This document shows, in pieces, positions 34,908-45,270 of a stretch of 64,000 bases of DNA. Location: assembly GCF_014199525.1 (NCBI RefSeq), contig NZ_JACHNU010000005.1, positions 231,255 to 295,254 of the forward strand. The letters are read 5' to 3'. Within the stretch, counting starts at the first letter, position 1. Every line of letters begins with the position of its first letter. A model generated the notes under the pieces. The model saw only the letters and a program-made list of their open reading frames with translations, searched no databases and was not told the origin of the DNA. The DNA comes from Conexibacter arvalis. Lineage in GTDB: Bacteria; Actinomycetota; Thermoleophilia; Solirubrobacterales; Solirubrobacteraceae. Position numbers and translations under genes: made by a program.

Positions 34908-36191
34908 TTGGTCTCGCAGCCTCTCCACCGATCCGATCCCGCTCCACGACGCGGCGCGCGCGCGCTCGCCGCGCTGGTCCTCGCGGTCGTCGCGGTCGTG
35001 CTGGCCGGCTGCGGCGGGGAGGACCCGGCGCGCAGCGCCGTCAGCGGAACCGAGCTGAGGGTCTACAGCTCGATGCCGCTCGAAGGGCCCGACCGACAGG
35101 CCGCGCTCGACGTGCTGCGCGGCGAGCGGATCGCGCTCGCGGAGGCCGGCGGGCGCGTCGGCGACTACCGCGTCAGACTGGTCTCGCTCGACGCGGCGAC
35201 CAAGGAGGCCGACCGCTGGGACCCGGCGCAGATCTCCGAGAACGCGCGCACGGCCGCGAAGGACCCGGCCGCCGTCGCCTACGTCGGCGAGTTCCACACC
35301 GGCTCCTCGGCGATCTCGGTGCCGCTGCTGAACGAGGCCGGCATCCTCCAGGTCAGCCCGATCGACTCGGCGATGGCGCTGACGCAGAGAACGCTGTCGG
35401 TGCCCGACTCGCCGGGGAAGTACTACCCCAAGGCGGAGGATTACGGCCGCACCTTCAAGCGCCTCGTCCCAGGCGACCAGACGCAGGCCGCGGCGCTGCT
35501 CGACTACATGCGCCGGCAGGGCGTCAGACGCCTGATGGTGCTCAGCGACGAGGACCCGACCGGGCTCGGCTACGCGATGACGCTGAGAAACCACGCGCGC
35601 AGATGGGGGATCGCGGTCGCCGGACGCGAGGACGTCGACCCCCATCAGAGAGATCCGCGCGACCTGATCGAGAAGATCGAGGAGGCGCGCGCCGACGCCG
35701 TCTTCTACGGCGGCGCGGCGCACGAGGGCGCGATCCGGCTGTGGCAGGACCTGTCGGTCGCCGCGCCGACGGTGAAGCTGTTCGCGCCCGGCTCGCTCGT
35801 CGACGGCCCGTTCATCGACGCGATCGGGGCGGCCGGCGGGGCGACCTACGTGACGCGCCCGTTCGTCGGCCTGCGCTCCTACCCGGAGCCGGCCGCCCGC
35901 TTCGTCCGCGCCTACGTGAAGCGCCACGGCACGCGCCCGACGACGGAGGCGCTCTACGGCTACGAGGCGATGTCGGCGATCCTCGCAGCGATCGAGGACG
36001 CTGCCGAGCAGGCCGGCGAGCAGCCGCTCGACCGCGCCGACGTCGTCAGGGCCTTCCGCGCGCTCAGACGCGAGGGGACGGTCCTCGGCGACTACGAGTT
36101 CCGCGCCAACGGCGACACGACGCTCCACCGCTACGGCGCCTACCGGGTGATCGGCGGGGAGCTGCGCTACGTCCACCGCCTCGACGCCTGA
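34908..36191 (+). CDS. Branched-chain amino-acid-type ABC solute-binding lipoprotein
   Basis: About 427 aa with start TTG 34908, supported by an adjacent -10 and by a correctly sized signal peptide. The lipobox is VVLAGC (Cys about 35), so the mature protein is lipid-anchored outside. The type I periplasmic-binding fold (LivK-like) shows YVGEFHTGSSAISVPLLNEAGILQVSP and PTTEALYGYEAMSAIL. No permease or ATPase genes are nearby, so it is either an orphan receptor for a distant transporter or a sensor. The ligand is unknown. Confidence 0.85.
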   Translation: MVSQPLHRSDPAPRRGARALAALVLAVVAVVLAGCGGEDPARSAVSGTELRVYSSMPLEGPDRQAALDVLRGERIALAEAGGRVGDYRVRLVSLDAATKEADRWDPAQISENARTAAKDPAAVAYVGEFHTGSSAISVPLLNEAGILQVSPIDSAMALTQRTLSVPDSPGKYYPKAEDYGRTFKRLVPGDQTQAAALLDYMRRQGVRRLMVLSDEDPTGLGYAMTLRNHARRWGIAVAGREDVDPHQRDPRDLIEKIEEARADAVFYGGAAHEGAIRLWQDLSVAAPTVKLFAPGSLVDGPFIDAIGAAGGATYVTRPFVGLRSYPEPAARFVRAYVKRHGTRPTTEALYGYEAMSAILAAIEDAAEQAGEQPLDRADVVRAFRALRREGTVLGDYEFRANGDTTLHRYGAYRVIGGELRYVHRLDA

Positions 36192-36196
36192 GGGGC

Positions 36197-37108
36197 TCAG
36201 CCCAGCGCGACCCGCAGCGCCTCGTCGAGGCCGGGGTGGCGGAAGGCGTGGCCGAGCTCCAGCGGACGCCGCGGCACGGCCCGCTGGCCGGTCGTCACGA
36301 TCTGCTCCATCTCGCCGTAGAGGAGCTTCAGCGCCAGGCGCGGGACCGGCGCGACCGCCGGCCGGCGCAGCGCGCGGCCGAGCGCCCTGGAGAAGTCGGC
36401 GTTGGTGACCGGCTCCGGCGCGCTGCCGTTGAGCGGTCCGCTCCACGCCGCTCCGCCGTCGAGCGCGGCGAGGTAGAGGCCGACGAGGTCGTCGAGCGCG
36501 ATCCACGGCATCCACTGCCGCCCGCCGGCGACCGGCCCGCCGACGCCGAGCTTGAACGGCGGCAGCATCTTCGCCAGCGCGCCGCCGCGGGCGTCGAGCA
36601 CGACCCCGGTCCGCACCAGCGCGACGCGCACGCCGTGGCGCTCGGCCGCCGTCGCGGCCCGCTCCCAGGCGACGCAGACGCCGGCGAGGAAGTCGCTGCC
36701 GGGCGCGGTCGCCTCGTCGACCTGCTCGTCGCCGCGCGGGCCGTAGTAGCCGACCCCGGATGCCGAGACGAGCACCGCCGGCCGCGGCTCGGCCGCTGCC
36801 AGCCCCTCGACGAGGTGGGCGGTGCCGCGCTCGCGGCTGTCGCGGATCCGGCGCTTCGCGTCGTCGCTCCAGCGCTGCGCGACCGGCTCGCCGGCGAGGT
36901 GGACGACGCCGTCGCGGCCGGCGATAGCGGCGGCGGGCGCCGGCCCGGCGAGCGGGTCCCACGCGACCGCCTCGACCGCCGCGCCGAGGCGCTCGCGCGC
37001 CCGCCCCGGGTCGCGCGTGAGGACGGTCACCTCGTCGCCGCGGGCCGTCAGGGCCGCGACCAGCTCGGAGCCGATCAGCCCCGTCGCTCCCGTCACCGTC
37101 ACGCGCAT
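36197..37108 (-). CDS. TIGR01777-family (YfcH-like) NAD-dependent epimerase/dehydratase-like protein
   Basis: 303 aa. The Rossmann motif VTGATGLIGSELVAAL starts at residue 4; VVHLAGEPVAQRW, SASGVGYYGPRGDE and the C-terminal DUF1731 region (RRPLELGHAFRHPGLDEAL) define the family. It is an extended SDR with no established substrate, often linked to cell division or cell envelope. It converges with the lipoprotein gene, 5 nt apart. Confidence 0.9.
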   Translation of the reverse strand: MRVTVTGATGLIGSELVAALTARGDEVTVLTRDPGRARERLGAAVEAVAWDPLAGPAPAAAIAGRDGVVHLAGEPVAQRWSDDAKRRIRDSRERGTAHLVEGLAAAEPRPAVLVSASGVGYYGPRGDEQVDEATAPGSDFLAGVCVAWERAATAAERHGVRVALVRTGVVLDARGGALAKMLPPFKLGVGGPVAGGRQWMPWIALDDLVGLYLAALDGGAAWSGPLNGSAPEPVTNADFSRALGRALRRPAVAPVPRLALKLLYGEMEQIVTTGQRAVPRRPLELGHAFRHPGLDEALRVALG

Positions 37109-37158
37109 CGCGTCCTCCGTCCTCGCCGGTTCCCGTTGCGTGGAGGGTACGACGCGCG

Positions 37159-37182
37159 GGGCGCCGCGAAACCGCGGCGCCC
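37159..37182 (-). terminator. 10-bp hairpin with AAAC loop downstream of malic enzyme
   Basis: Arms 37159-37168 and 37173-37182 pair perfectly around AAAC, 15 nt past the malic enzyme stop and before the start of the TIGR01777 gene. It probably separates the two transcripts. Confidence 0.55.
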
Positions 37183-37196
37183 TGTCGCGGGCGCTC

Positions 37197-38669
<1,473 letters not shown>

Positions 38670-38782
38670 GGGTGCAATGGCCTCCATCGTGGAAATGACG
38701 GCGAAGATCATACCGTCATTCGGGTTGCGGTTTCCGCAGGGCGGAACGAACGGGTCGCCGGTTTCCACGCCGCCAAGGTCCC

Positions 38783-38788
38783 TACTCT
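38783..38788 (+). promoter_or_regulatory. -10 element (TACTCT) of polA
   Basis: TACTCT is 10 nt before ATG 38799. Confidence 0.45.
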
Positions 38789-38798
38789 TCCATGGCCG

Positions 38799-41408
38799 AT
38801 GGCCAGCACCTCCGACACGCACGACGAGCTGTTCCTGATCGACGGGAACTCGCTCGCGTACCGCGCCTTCTTCGCGCTCCCCGAGTCGATCGCGACCTCG
38901 ACCGGCTTCCCGACCAACGCGATCTTCGGCTTCGCCTCGATGCTGGTCAAGATCCTGACCGAGTACGGCCCGAGAGCGACGATCGTCGCCTGGGACCGCG
39001 GCCACTCCGGCCGCAGGGAGGTCTACTCCGACTACAAGGCGCAGCGCTCCTCGCGCCCGGACCTGTTCAAGCAGCAGTGGCCGCACCTGGAGCCGCTGGT
39101 CGAGAGCTTCGGCTACACGAACGTCTCGCTGGAGGGCTACGAGGCCGACGACGTGATCGCGACGCTCGCCGAGCAGGCGAAGGCGAAGCGGATCCCGGTC
39201 AAGATCGTCACCGGCGACCGCGACTCGTTCCAGCTGGTCGACGACGGCGTCGAGATCATGGCGACGGCGCGGGGGATCACGGAGACGAGAACGTACGACC
39301 GCCAGGGCGTGATCGACCGCTACGGCATCCCGCCGGAGCTGGTGCCCGACTTCATCGGCCTGAAGGGCGACACCTCCGACAACATCCCGGGCGTCCCCGG
39401 GATCGGCGACAAGACCGCCGCCCAGCTGCTGCAGGAGTACGGGAACCTCGAGGGGGTGCTGGAGAACGCCGGGGCGATCAGAGCGAGAAGACGGCGCGAG
39501 AACCTGATCGCCCACGCCGAGGACGCGCGCATCTCCAAGCAGCTCGCGACGATGCGGCGCGACCTTCCGGTCGAGATCGACCTCGCAGCGATCGCCGGCG
39601 CCGAGCCCGACCGCTCGAGACTGCGCGAGACCTTCCGCGAGTTCGAGCTGCGCGACCCGCTGCGGCGGCTGGAGGAGGTCCTCGGCGAAGGCGACGCCGC
39701 CGCGCCGCGGCCGGCCTCCGAGCGGACGCTGACGGCGAAGGTGCGCGACGGCGCGACCCCCGCGGAGGTCGCCGCGCTGGCGCCGGCCGGCGCCGAGGTG
39801 GCGCTCGCGGCGCGGGCGCCGGAGAAGCCCGACGACGCCCTCTTCGGCGAGAGCGAGGCGTGGCGGTTCGGCGCCTACGCCGGCGGGGAGGAGGCGCTCG
39901 CCGGCGACTGCGGCGCCGACGGCGCCGGTCCGGACTCGCTCGCGGAGGCGCTCGGCGACCGGCCGGCGATCGCCCACGACGCGAAGGCGCTGCAGGCCGT
40001 CCCGGAGCGGCTCGCGCACGACACCCTGATCGCCGCCTATCTGCTCGACCCCGCGCGGCGCGCCTACCCGCTCGACGAGCTGACCGAGGAGCGCGGGATC
40101 GGCGCCGACGTCGAGGACGCGGCCGCGGCCGACGCGCTGCGCGTCCACGCGCTCGCCGCCGCCCAGCGGCCGCAGCTGGAGGAGCGGGAGCTGGTCGAGC
40201 TGTTCGAGCAGGTCGAGCTGCCGCTCGTGCGGGTGCTGCGGCAGATGGAGGTCGCCGGCCTGAAGCTCGACAAGACGCTGCTGGCGACGATCCGCACGCG
40301 CGTCCAGGACGAGGTGCGCGAGCTGGAGCAGGAGATCTTCTCGCTGACCGGCGAGGAGTTCATGATCGGCTCGCCGCAGCAGCTCGGCCAGGTGCTGTTC
40401 GAGAAGCTCGGCCTGTCGAGAAAGAGACGCGGCAAGACCGGCTACTCGACCGACGCCCGCGTCCTGCAGGCGATCCGCCACGAGCACCCGGTGATCGAGA
40501 AGATCGAGCGCTGGCGCGAGCTCACGAAGCTCGAGTCGACCTATCTCGCCGCGCTGCCGGAGCTGACCGACGCGCGCGACCGCATCCACACGACCTTCAG
40601 CCAGGTCGTCGCCGCGACCGGCCGGCTCTCGTCGACCAATCCGAACCTGCAGAACATCCCGATCCGCACGTCGCTCGGGCGTGAGATCCGTGCATGCTTC
40701 GTCGCCGAGCCGGGCAACGTGCTGATCTCCGCCGACTACTCGCAGGTCGAGCTGCGCGTGCTCGCGCACATCGCCGGCGAGGAGGTGCTGAAGGAGATCT
40801 TCCGCCGTGGCGAGGACGTCCACACCGCAACCGCAGCCGCGATCCTTGGCGTCGACCCCGAGCAGCTCGACGCCGGCTCGCGCTCGAAGGCGAAGATGGT
40901 CAACTACGGGATCGTCTACGGCCTCTCCGCCTACGGCCTCGCCGACCGCCTGCAGATCCCGCGCGAGGAGGCGCAGGAGTTCATCGACCGCTACCTCGAC
41001 GGGTTCCCGGCCGTGAAGCAGTTCATCGCCGACACGATCGAGCAGGCGACCGACCAGGGCTACGTGACGACGCTGATGGGCCGCCGCCGCCAGATCCCCG
41101 AGCTGCGCGCGCGCAACTTCCAGATGCGCCAGCTCGGCGAGCGGCTCGCGGTCAACACCGTCATCCAGGGCACGGCGGCCGATGTCATCAAGCTGGCGAT
41201 GGTCAACGCCGACCACGCGCTGAGAGCGTCGGGGCTGCAGACGAGGCTGATCCTGCAGATCCACGACGAGCTGCTGTTCGAGGGGCCGGCCGAGGAGGCC
41301 GAGCGGGCGCGCGACCTCGTCGTCCCGCAGATGGTCGACGCGCTCGAGCTCGACCCGCCGCTCGTCGTCGACGCGGGCATCGGGCCCAACTGGCTGGACG
41401 CGAAGTGA
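38799..41408 (+). CDS. polA: DNA polymerase I (proofreading domain degenerate)
   Basis: 869 aa. The 5'-3' exonuclease (1-290) has IDGNSLAYRAFF, EADDVIATLA and the helix-hairpin-helix GVPGIGDKTAAQLLQEYG. The middle domain keeps the fold ([21 protein letters not shown]) but lacks the D-x-E metal motif, which is replaced by VALAARAP, so 3'-5' proofreading is probably absent, as in other actinobacterial and Thermus-type enzymes. The polymerase domain is intact: TNPNLQNIPIRT, motif A DYSQVELRVLAHIAGEE, motif B with VNYGIVYGLSAYG, and motif C HDELLFE. It performs gap filling and Okazaki fragment processing. It overlaps the next gene by 4 nt. Confidence 0.96.
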   Translation: MASTSDTHDELFLIDGNSLAYRAFFALPESIATSTGFPTNAIFGFASMLVKILTEYGPRATIVAWDRGHSGRREVYSDYKAQRSSRPDLFKQQWPHLEPLVESFGYTNVSLEGYEADDVIATLAEQAKAKRIPVKIVTGDRDSFQLVDDGVEIMATARGITETRTYDRQGVIDRYGIPPELVPDFIGLKGDTSDNIPGVPGIGDKTAAQLLQEYGNLEGVLENAGAIRARRRRENLIAHAEDARISKQLATMRRDLPVEIDLAAIAGAEPDRSRLRETFREFELRDPLRRLEEVLGEGDAAAPRPASERTLTAKVRDGATPAEVAALAPAGAEVALAARAPEKPDDALFGESEAWRFGAYAGGEEALAGDCGADGAGPDSLAEALGDRPAIAHDAKALQAVPERLAHDTLIAAYLLDPARRAYPLDELTEERGIGADVEDAAAADALRVHALAAAQRPQLEERELVELFEQVELPLVRVLRQMEVAGLKLDKTLLATIRTRVQDEVRELEQEIFSLTGEEFMIGSPQQLGQVLFEKLGLSRKRRGKTGYSTDARVLQAIRHEHPVIEKIERWRELTKLESTYLAALPELTDARDRIHTTFSQVVAATGRLSSTNPNLQNIPIRTSLGREIRACFVAEPGNVLISADYSQVELRVLAHIAGEEVLKEIFRRGEDVHTATAAAILGVDPEQLDAGSRSKAKMVNYGIVYGLSAYGLADRLQIPREEAQEFIDRYLDGFPAVKQFIADTIEQATDQGYVTTLMGRRRQIPELRARNFQMRQLGERLAVNTVIQGTAADVIKLAMVNADHALRASGLQTRLILQIHDELLFEGPAEEAERARDLVVPQMVDALELDPPLVVDAGIGPNWLDAK

Positions 41409-42607
41409 GCGGCACGCCGCCGATCCTTCCCGACCCCGCACCACCGCCCCCGCCACCTCCGCCTGCCCAGCCGCCGACCGGCTTCGACCTCGGCGTGCGC
41501 ACGATCGTGCGCACCGTCCTGGTCGTGCTGGTCGTGGTCGGCGTGCTCTACCTGCTGTGGCTGCTGCGCAAGCCGATCAGCTGGATGGTGATCGCGACCT
41601 TCATCGCGGTCGCGCTGTCGGGGCCGGTCAACCTGATGAGCCGGAAGCTGCCGCGCGGGATCGCGATCCTGCTCGCCTACCTCGGCCTGGTGCTGATCCC
41701 GATCGGGGTGGCGGCGATCGTCGTGCCGCCGCTCGTGCGCGAGGCGACCAACCTCGCCAACGACGTGCCCGGCTACGTCCAGGACCTGCAGAGATGGGTC
41801 AACGACAACGAGCGGCTGAAGGACCTCGACCGCGAGTACAACATCGTCGACAAGCTCAGAGAGCGGGCCGAGGAGCTGCCGTCGCACCTCGACGACGCCG
41901 CCGGGACGCTGTCGAACGTCGGCGGGACGATCGTCGGCTCGCTGTTTGCGGCGTTCAACATCCTGATCCTCAGCATCTTCATGGTCGCCAGCGGGCGAAG
42001 ATGGGTCGACCGCGCGATCGGCTTCGCCAGACCGGAGCACGCGCCGCGGATCAGACGGGCGGTCGACCGGATCGGCATCGCGGTCGGCAACTACGTCGGC
42101 GGGGCGATGCTGCAGGCGACGATCGCCGGCGTCACGACCTTCCTCGTCCTGACGATCCTCGGCGTGCCGTTCGCGGCGCCGCTGGCGGTGCTGGTCGCGC
42201 TGTTCGACCTCGTGCCGCTCGTCGGCGCGACGATCGCCGCCGTGCTCGTCGGGATCGTGACGATCTTCCACGACTTCCCCGTCGCGACGATCGTCTGGGC
42301 GATCTGGGCGATCGTCTACCAGCAGGTCGAGAACACGATGATCCAGCCGCAGATCCAGAGACGGGCGGTCGAGATCCACGCATTCGCCGTGCTCGTCTCG
42401 GTCCTCTTCGGGGCGACGCTGTTCGGCATCGTGGGCGCGCTGCTCGCGATCCCGGTCGCCGCCTCGATCCAGATCGCGCTGCGAGAGTGGCTCGACTACC
42501 GCAGAGCGTCGGGCGTCGAGCTGCCGCCCGGCGTCGACAGGCCCGAGCCGCCCGATCCGCCGGGCGGCGAGCCGCCGGCGAAGCTCGACCTGCCGCCGGC
42601 GGCCTGA
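41405..42607 (+). CDS. AI-2E family transporter (UPF0118)
   Basis: 400 aa from GTG 41405, overlapping the polA stop. A Pro-rich N-terminus (PDPAPPPPPPPPAQPP) precedes two to three TM helices (about 30-100), a cytoplasmic or periplasmic helical region (LVREATNLANDVPGYVQDLQRWVNDNERLKDLDREY) and a C-terminal group of TM helices with the family signature FDLVPLVGATIAAVLVG and IQPQIQRRAVEIHAF. Members transport diverse ions or small molecules; autoinducer export is shown only for a few. The C-terminal tail is again proline-rich. Confidence 0.9.
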   Translation: MSGTPPILPDPAPPPPPPPPAQPPTGFDLGVRTIVRTVLVVLVVVGVLYLLWLLRKPISWMVIATFIAVALSGPVNLMSRKLPRGIAILLAYLGLVLIPIGVAAIVVPPLVREATNLANDVPGYVQDLQRWVNDNERLKDLDREYNIVDKLRERAEELPSHLDDAAGTLSNVGGTIVGSLFAAFNILILSIFMVASGRRWVDRAIGFARPEHAPRIRRAVDRIGIAVGNYVGGAMLQATIAGVTTFLVLTILGVPFAAPLAVLVALFDLVPLVGATIAAVLVGIVTIFHDFPVATIVWAIWAIVYQQVENTMIQPQIQRRAVEIHAFAVLVSVLFGATLFGIVGALLAIPVAASIQIALREWLDYRRASGVELPPGVDRPEPPDPPGGEPPAKLDLPPAA

Positions 42608-42620
42608 GCGGCCGGCCTCG

Positions 42621-42796
42621 CCAAGCGGGTCTGCTCGCCGGGCCGGGCGCGCTCGTCCGGCGCCGGGCCGCGCGCCGGGCCGGCGGGCGCGTCTTCCTCC
42701 AAGCGGGTCTGCTCGCCGGATCGGGCGCGCTCGTCCGTCGCCGCGCCGCGCCCGGGTCCGCCGGGAGCGTCTCCTCCAAGCGGGTCTGCTCGCCGG
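42621..42796. repeat. Tandem repeat of ~78 nt upstream of accDA (2.3 copies)
   Basis: The 21-nt string CCAAGCGGGTCTGCTCGCCGG (given here by its ends CCAAG...GCCGG) starts at 42621, 42699 and 42776, giving units of 78 and 77 nt. The units fill the gap between the AI-2E gene and accDA and end just before its promoter. They are not in a coding frame with either gene. Confidence 0.8.
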
Positions 42797-42806
42797 CGCG
42801 ACCTCC

Positions 42807-42812
42807 TACGAT
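42807..42812 (+). promoter_or_regulatory. -10 element (TACGAT) of accDA
   Basis: TACGAT is 7 nt before ATG 42820. Confidence 0.5.
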
Positions 42813-42819
42813 CGGGGCG

Positions 42820-44523
42820 ATGAGCGGTCGCGCAGCGAGGGGCGTGGCGAGCGCGTGGGAGCGTGCCGCGCTGGTGGTCGACGAGGGGTCGATCGAGGTC
42901 TGGGACGACGAGGTCGTCTCGGGCGATCCGCTGTCGTTCGCCGACGTGCGGCCGTATCGCGAGCGGCTCGCCGAGGCGGAGGTGCGGACCGGCCTGCGCG
43001 AGTCGGTCCTGACCGGCCGCGCGACGATCGCCGGCCGCCCGGTCGTCCTGGTCGCCGCCGAGTTCGGCTTCCTCGGCGGCTCGATCGGCGTCGCGACCGG
43101 CGAGCGGATCGCGCGCGCCTTCGAGCGGGCGGCCGCCGAGCGCCTGCCGCTGGTGGCGCTGCCGGCGTCGGGCGGCTCGCGGATGCAGGAGGGCACGCTC
43201 GCGCTCGTGCAGATGGCGAAGCTCGCCGCCGCCGCCCGCGCGCTCCGCGACGCCGGCCTGCCGTACGTCGTCTGCCTGACCGACCCGACGACCGGCGGGG
43301 TGCTCGCCTCGTGGGGCTCGCTCGGCACGGTCGCGTTCGCGCTCCCGGGCGCCCTGCTCGGCTTCGCCGGCCCGCGCGTCGTCGAGCTGCTGTCCGGCGC
43401 GCCGCTCCCCGACGGCGTCCAGCGCGCCGAGACCCTGCTCGCCCACGGCCTGCTCGACGCCGTCGTCCCGGCCGACGAGCTGCGCGCAGCGGTCGCGCGG
43501 GTGCTGGCGGTCGCGGCGCCGCCGGACGCCCCGGCCGCGCCAACCGTCCCGCCTGCGCCAACCGCCCCGCCTGCGCCAACCGCTCCGCCTGCGCCAACCG
43601 CCCCGCCTGCGCCAACCGCCCCGCCTGAGCCGACCGCCCCGCCTGAGCCGACCGCCGCCGGGCGGGACCTTTGTCATCCAGTGCATGCTGAGCCGGCATT
43701 GGATGACAAAGGTCCGTCGGCGGACGGGATGGAGGTGCGGGGCCGGCGGGATGCGTGGGCGTCGCTGGGGCATGCGCGCGACCTGCGGCGGCCGGGGGCG
43801 GGGGAGCTGCTGAGGGCGCACGCCGCGGACGTGACCGAGCTGCGCGGCGACCGCGCTGGCCATCCCGACGATCCCGGATGCCTGCTGGCGCTGGCGCGGT
43901 TCGCGGGGCGGCCGGTCGTGGTGGTCGCGCAGCGCCGCCGCGCCGACGGGAGGCCGCCGGCGCTCGGCCCGGCCGGCTACCGCAAGGCGCGGCGCGGGAT
44001 GGCGCTGGCGGCCGAGCTGCGCCTGCCGCTGGTGACGATCGTCGACACGCCGGGCGCGGAGCTGAGCGAGGCCGCCGAGCACGGCGGCCTCGCGGGGGAG
44101 ATCGCCGCCTGCCTGGCGGAGCTGGCGGCGCTGCCGGTCCCGACGCTCGCGCTGCTGGTCGGCGAGGGTGGCAGCGGCGGGGCGCTCGCGCTGCTGGTCG
44201 CCGACCGCGTCGTCTGCGCCGAGCACGCGTCGCTCGGGGTGATCGCGCCCGAGGGCGCCTCGGCGATCCTCCACCGCGACCTCGACCACGGTCCCGAGCT
44301 GGCCGCGGCGCAGGGCGGCGCCTCCTGGCAGCTGGTCCGCGAGGGGATCGCCGACGTCGTCGTGCCCGAGCCCGAGCCGGCCCACGAGCGGCCCGGCCCG
44401 TTCCTCGAGCGCCTCGCCGCCGTCGCCGCCGCCGAGCTGGAGACGCTCGCCGCCCGCGATCCGGCCGAGCGCCTCGCCGCCCGCCACGCCCGCTGGCGCG
44501 CCCTCGGCGCCCCCGCCCAGTAA
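42820..44523 (+). CDS. accDA: Acetyl-CoA carboxylase carboxyltransferase, fused beta-alpha subunits
   Basis: 567 aa. The N-terminal AccD-like half (1-235) has AEFGFLGGSIGVATGERIARAFE, ASGGSRMQEG and DPTTGGVLASWGSLG. It lacks the N-terminal C-x2-C zinc ribbon of classical AccD. The C-terminal AccA-like half (about 305-567) has RKARRGMALAAELRLPLVTIVDTPGAELSEAAEHGGLAGEIAA, GEGGSGGALALLVADRV and APEGASAILHRD. Together they transfer the carboxyl group from biotin to acetyl-CoA. The linker (about 240-300) consists of PAPTAP repeats followed by 17 codons derived from a palindrome. The fusion is known in Actinobacteria; the repetitive linker is odd. Confidence 0.9.
   Translation: MSGRAARGVASAWERAALVVDEGSIEVWDDEVVSGDPLSFADVRPYRERLAEAEVRTGLRESVLTGRATIAGRPVVLVAAEFGFLGGSIGVATGERIARAFERAAAERLPLVALPASGGSRMQEGTLALVQMAKLAAAARALRDAGLPYVVCLTDPTTGGVLASWGSLGTVAFALPGALLGFAGPRVVELLSGAPLPDGVQRAETLLAHGLLDAVVPADELRAAVARVLAVAAPPDAPAAPTVPPAPTAPPAPTAPPAPTAPPAPTAPPEPTAPPEPTAAGRDLCHPVHAEPALDDKGPSADGMEVRGRRDAWASLGHARDLRRPGAGELLRAHAADVTELRGDRAGHPDDPGCLLALARFAGRPVVVVAQRRRADGRPPALGPAGYRKARRGMALAAELRLPLVTIVDTPGAELSEAAEHGGLAGEIAACLAELAALPVPTLALLVGEGGSGGALALLVADRVVCAEHASLGVIAPEGASAILHRDLDHGPELAAAQGGASWQLVREGIADVVVPEPEPAHERPGPFLERLAAVAAAELETLAARDPAERLAARHARWRALGAPAQ
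43536..43655 (+). repeat. 18-nt coding tandem repeats, (PAPTAP)n linker of AccDA
   Basis: About 6.5 units of CCGCCTGCGCCAACCGC-like 18-mers encode repeated Pro-Ala-Pro-Thr-Ala-Pro; the last two units change Ala to Glu. The linker length is probably variable between strains. Confidence 0.85.
43665..43715. repeat. 51-nt palindromic element inside accDA, in frame
   Basis: Arms 43665-43684 and 43696-43715 are 20 nt each with a single G-T mismatch, around an 11-nt loop (ATGCTGAGCCG). The unit is 51 nt (17 codons) and preserves the reading frame between the two enzyme halves. It has a lower GC content than its surroundings (GACCTTTGTCATCC). Confidence 0.85.
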
Positions 44524-44833
44524 GCCGAGCATCGCGCTGCGGCCCGCCGCCGCTCGTCCCTGCCGCCACTTGTGCTTGCCGCCGCTCCTCCGTGCCGCCG
44601 GCTCGTCCCTGCCGCCACTTGTGCTTGCCGCCGCTCCTCCGTGCCGCCGGCTCGTCCCTGCCGCCACTTGTGCTTGCCGCCGCTCGTCCCTGCTGCCGCC
44701 CGCGCTCGTCCCGCGCCGCCGCTCGCTCGCGCCGCTCGCAGCGGCAGGAGCCTGACCGGCGTCGTGTGGACCGCCGATGCACCGGGTAAGCGACAAACGG
44801 CGCGAAGTGGCAGCGGAGAGGAGAGGAGACGCG
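44524..44833. other. 310-nt gap after accDA
   Basis: The first half is a 49-nt tandem repeat (44552-44685). The rest is low-complexity GC-rich sequence up to a purine-rich ribosome-binding region (GGAGAGGAGAGGAGA, from about 44814) for the next small gene. No gene or RNA is recognised. Confidence 0.6.
44552..44685. repeat. 49-nt tandem repeat downstream of accDA (2.7 copies)
   Basis: Units begin with GCTCGTCCCTGCCGCCACTT at 44552, 44601 and 44650, an exact 49-nt period with nearly identical copies. The period is not a multiple of three, so it is not coding. Confidence 0.85.
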
Positions 44834-45142
44834 ATGGCGCGTCGGCACGTGGCGGGCGGGCACCCGCGCATGCACGGGGACGGCGTCGCGGGGGAGCGGC
44901 ATCCGCACCTCGCCGCGACCGGGCGCGGGCTGGCGAGCGCGTTCTGGGCGCTTGCCGCGGGCGTGATCGTCGCCTACGTCTTCTTCCTCGCGCTCGGCGC
45001 CTTCGGCTCGGCCGAGGTCGGGGTCGTCACCGGCGTGGTGGTCGGGTTGTCGGCGCTGTGGGTCGTCCACGCCCTCCTCGACGCCCGCCGCCGCGCCCGC
45101 GATCCGCTGCTGCGGAGCGAGCGCGAGCGCCGCGGCTTCTGA
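44834..45142 (+). CDS. Small membrane protein
   Basis: 102 aa from ATG 44834, chosen for the strong upstream GGAGAGGAGAGGAGA. A His-rich hydrophilic N-terminus (RRHVAGGHPRMHGDGVAGERHPHLAA) is followed by two TM helices (about 38-80) and a basic tail. The His/Asp content could bind metal, but no family is recognised. An in-frame ATG at 44777 is less likely. Confidence 0.6.
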   Translation: MARRHVAGGHPRMHGDGVAGERHPHLAATGRGLASAFWALAAGVIVAYVFFLALGAFGSAEVGVVTGVVVGLSALWVVHALLDARRRARDPLLRSERERRGF

Positions 45143-45199
45143 GCTGCGGCGCAGGGCGCGCCCTACGCCACCGCTCGGACCGCCGCCGCGCCGCACGAC

Positions 45200-45270
45200 G
45201 GCCGCCCGCGCCGCCGCCTCGGCCTGCGGCCGCCCGCGCCGCCGCCCCGGCCCGCAGCCGCCTACGCCGC
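45200..45270. repeat. Degenerate 28-nt repeats at the end of the reductase gene
   Basis: GGCCGCCCGCGCCGCCGCC-like units begin at 45200, 45228 and 45256 (28-nt period), running into the last codons of the minus-strand gene. Confidence 0.5.

Noticed and set aside
44552..44685. 49-nt repeats as a CRISPR array
   Set aside because: The units are contiguous with no unique spacers, so it is a tandem repeat.
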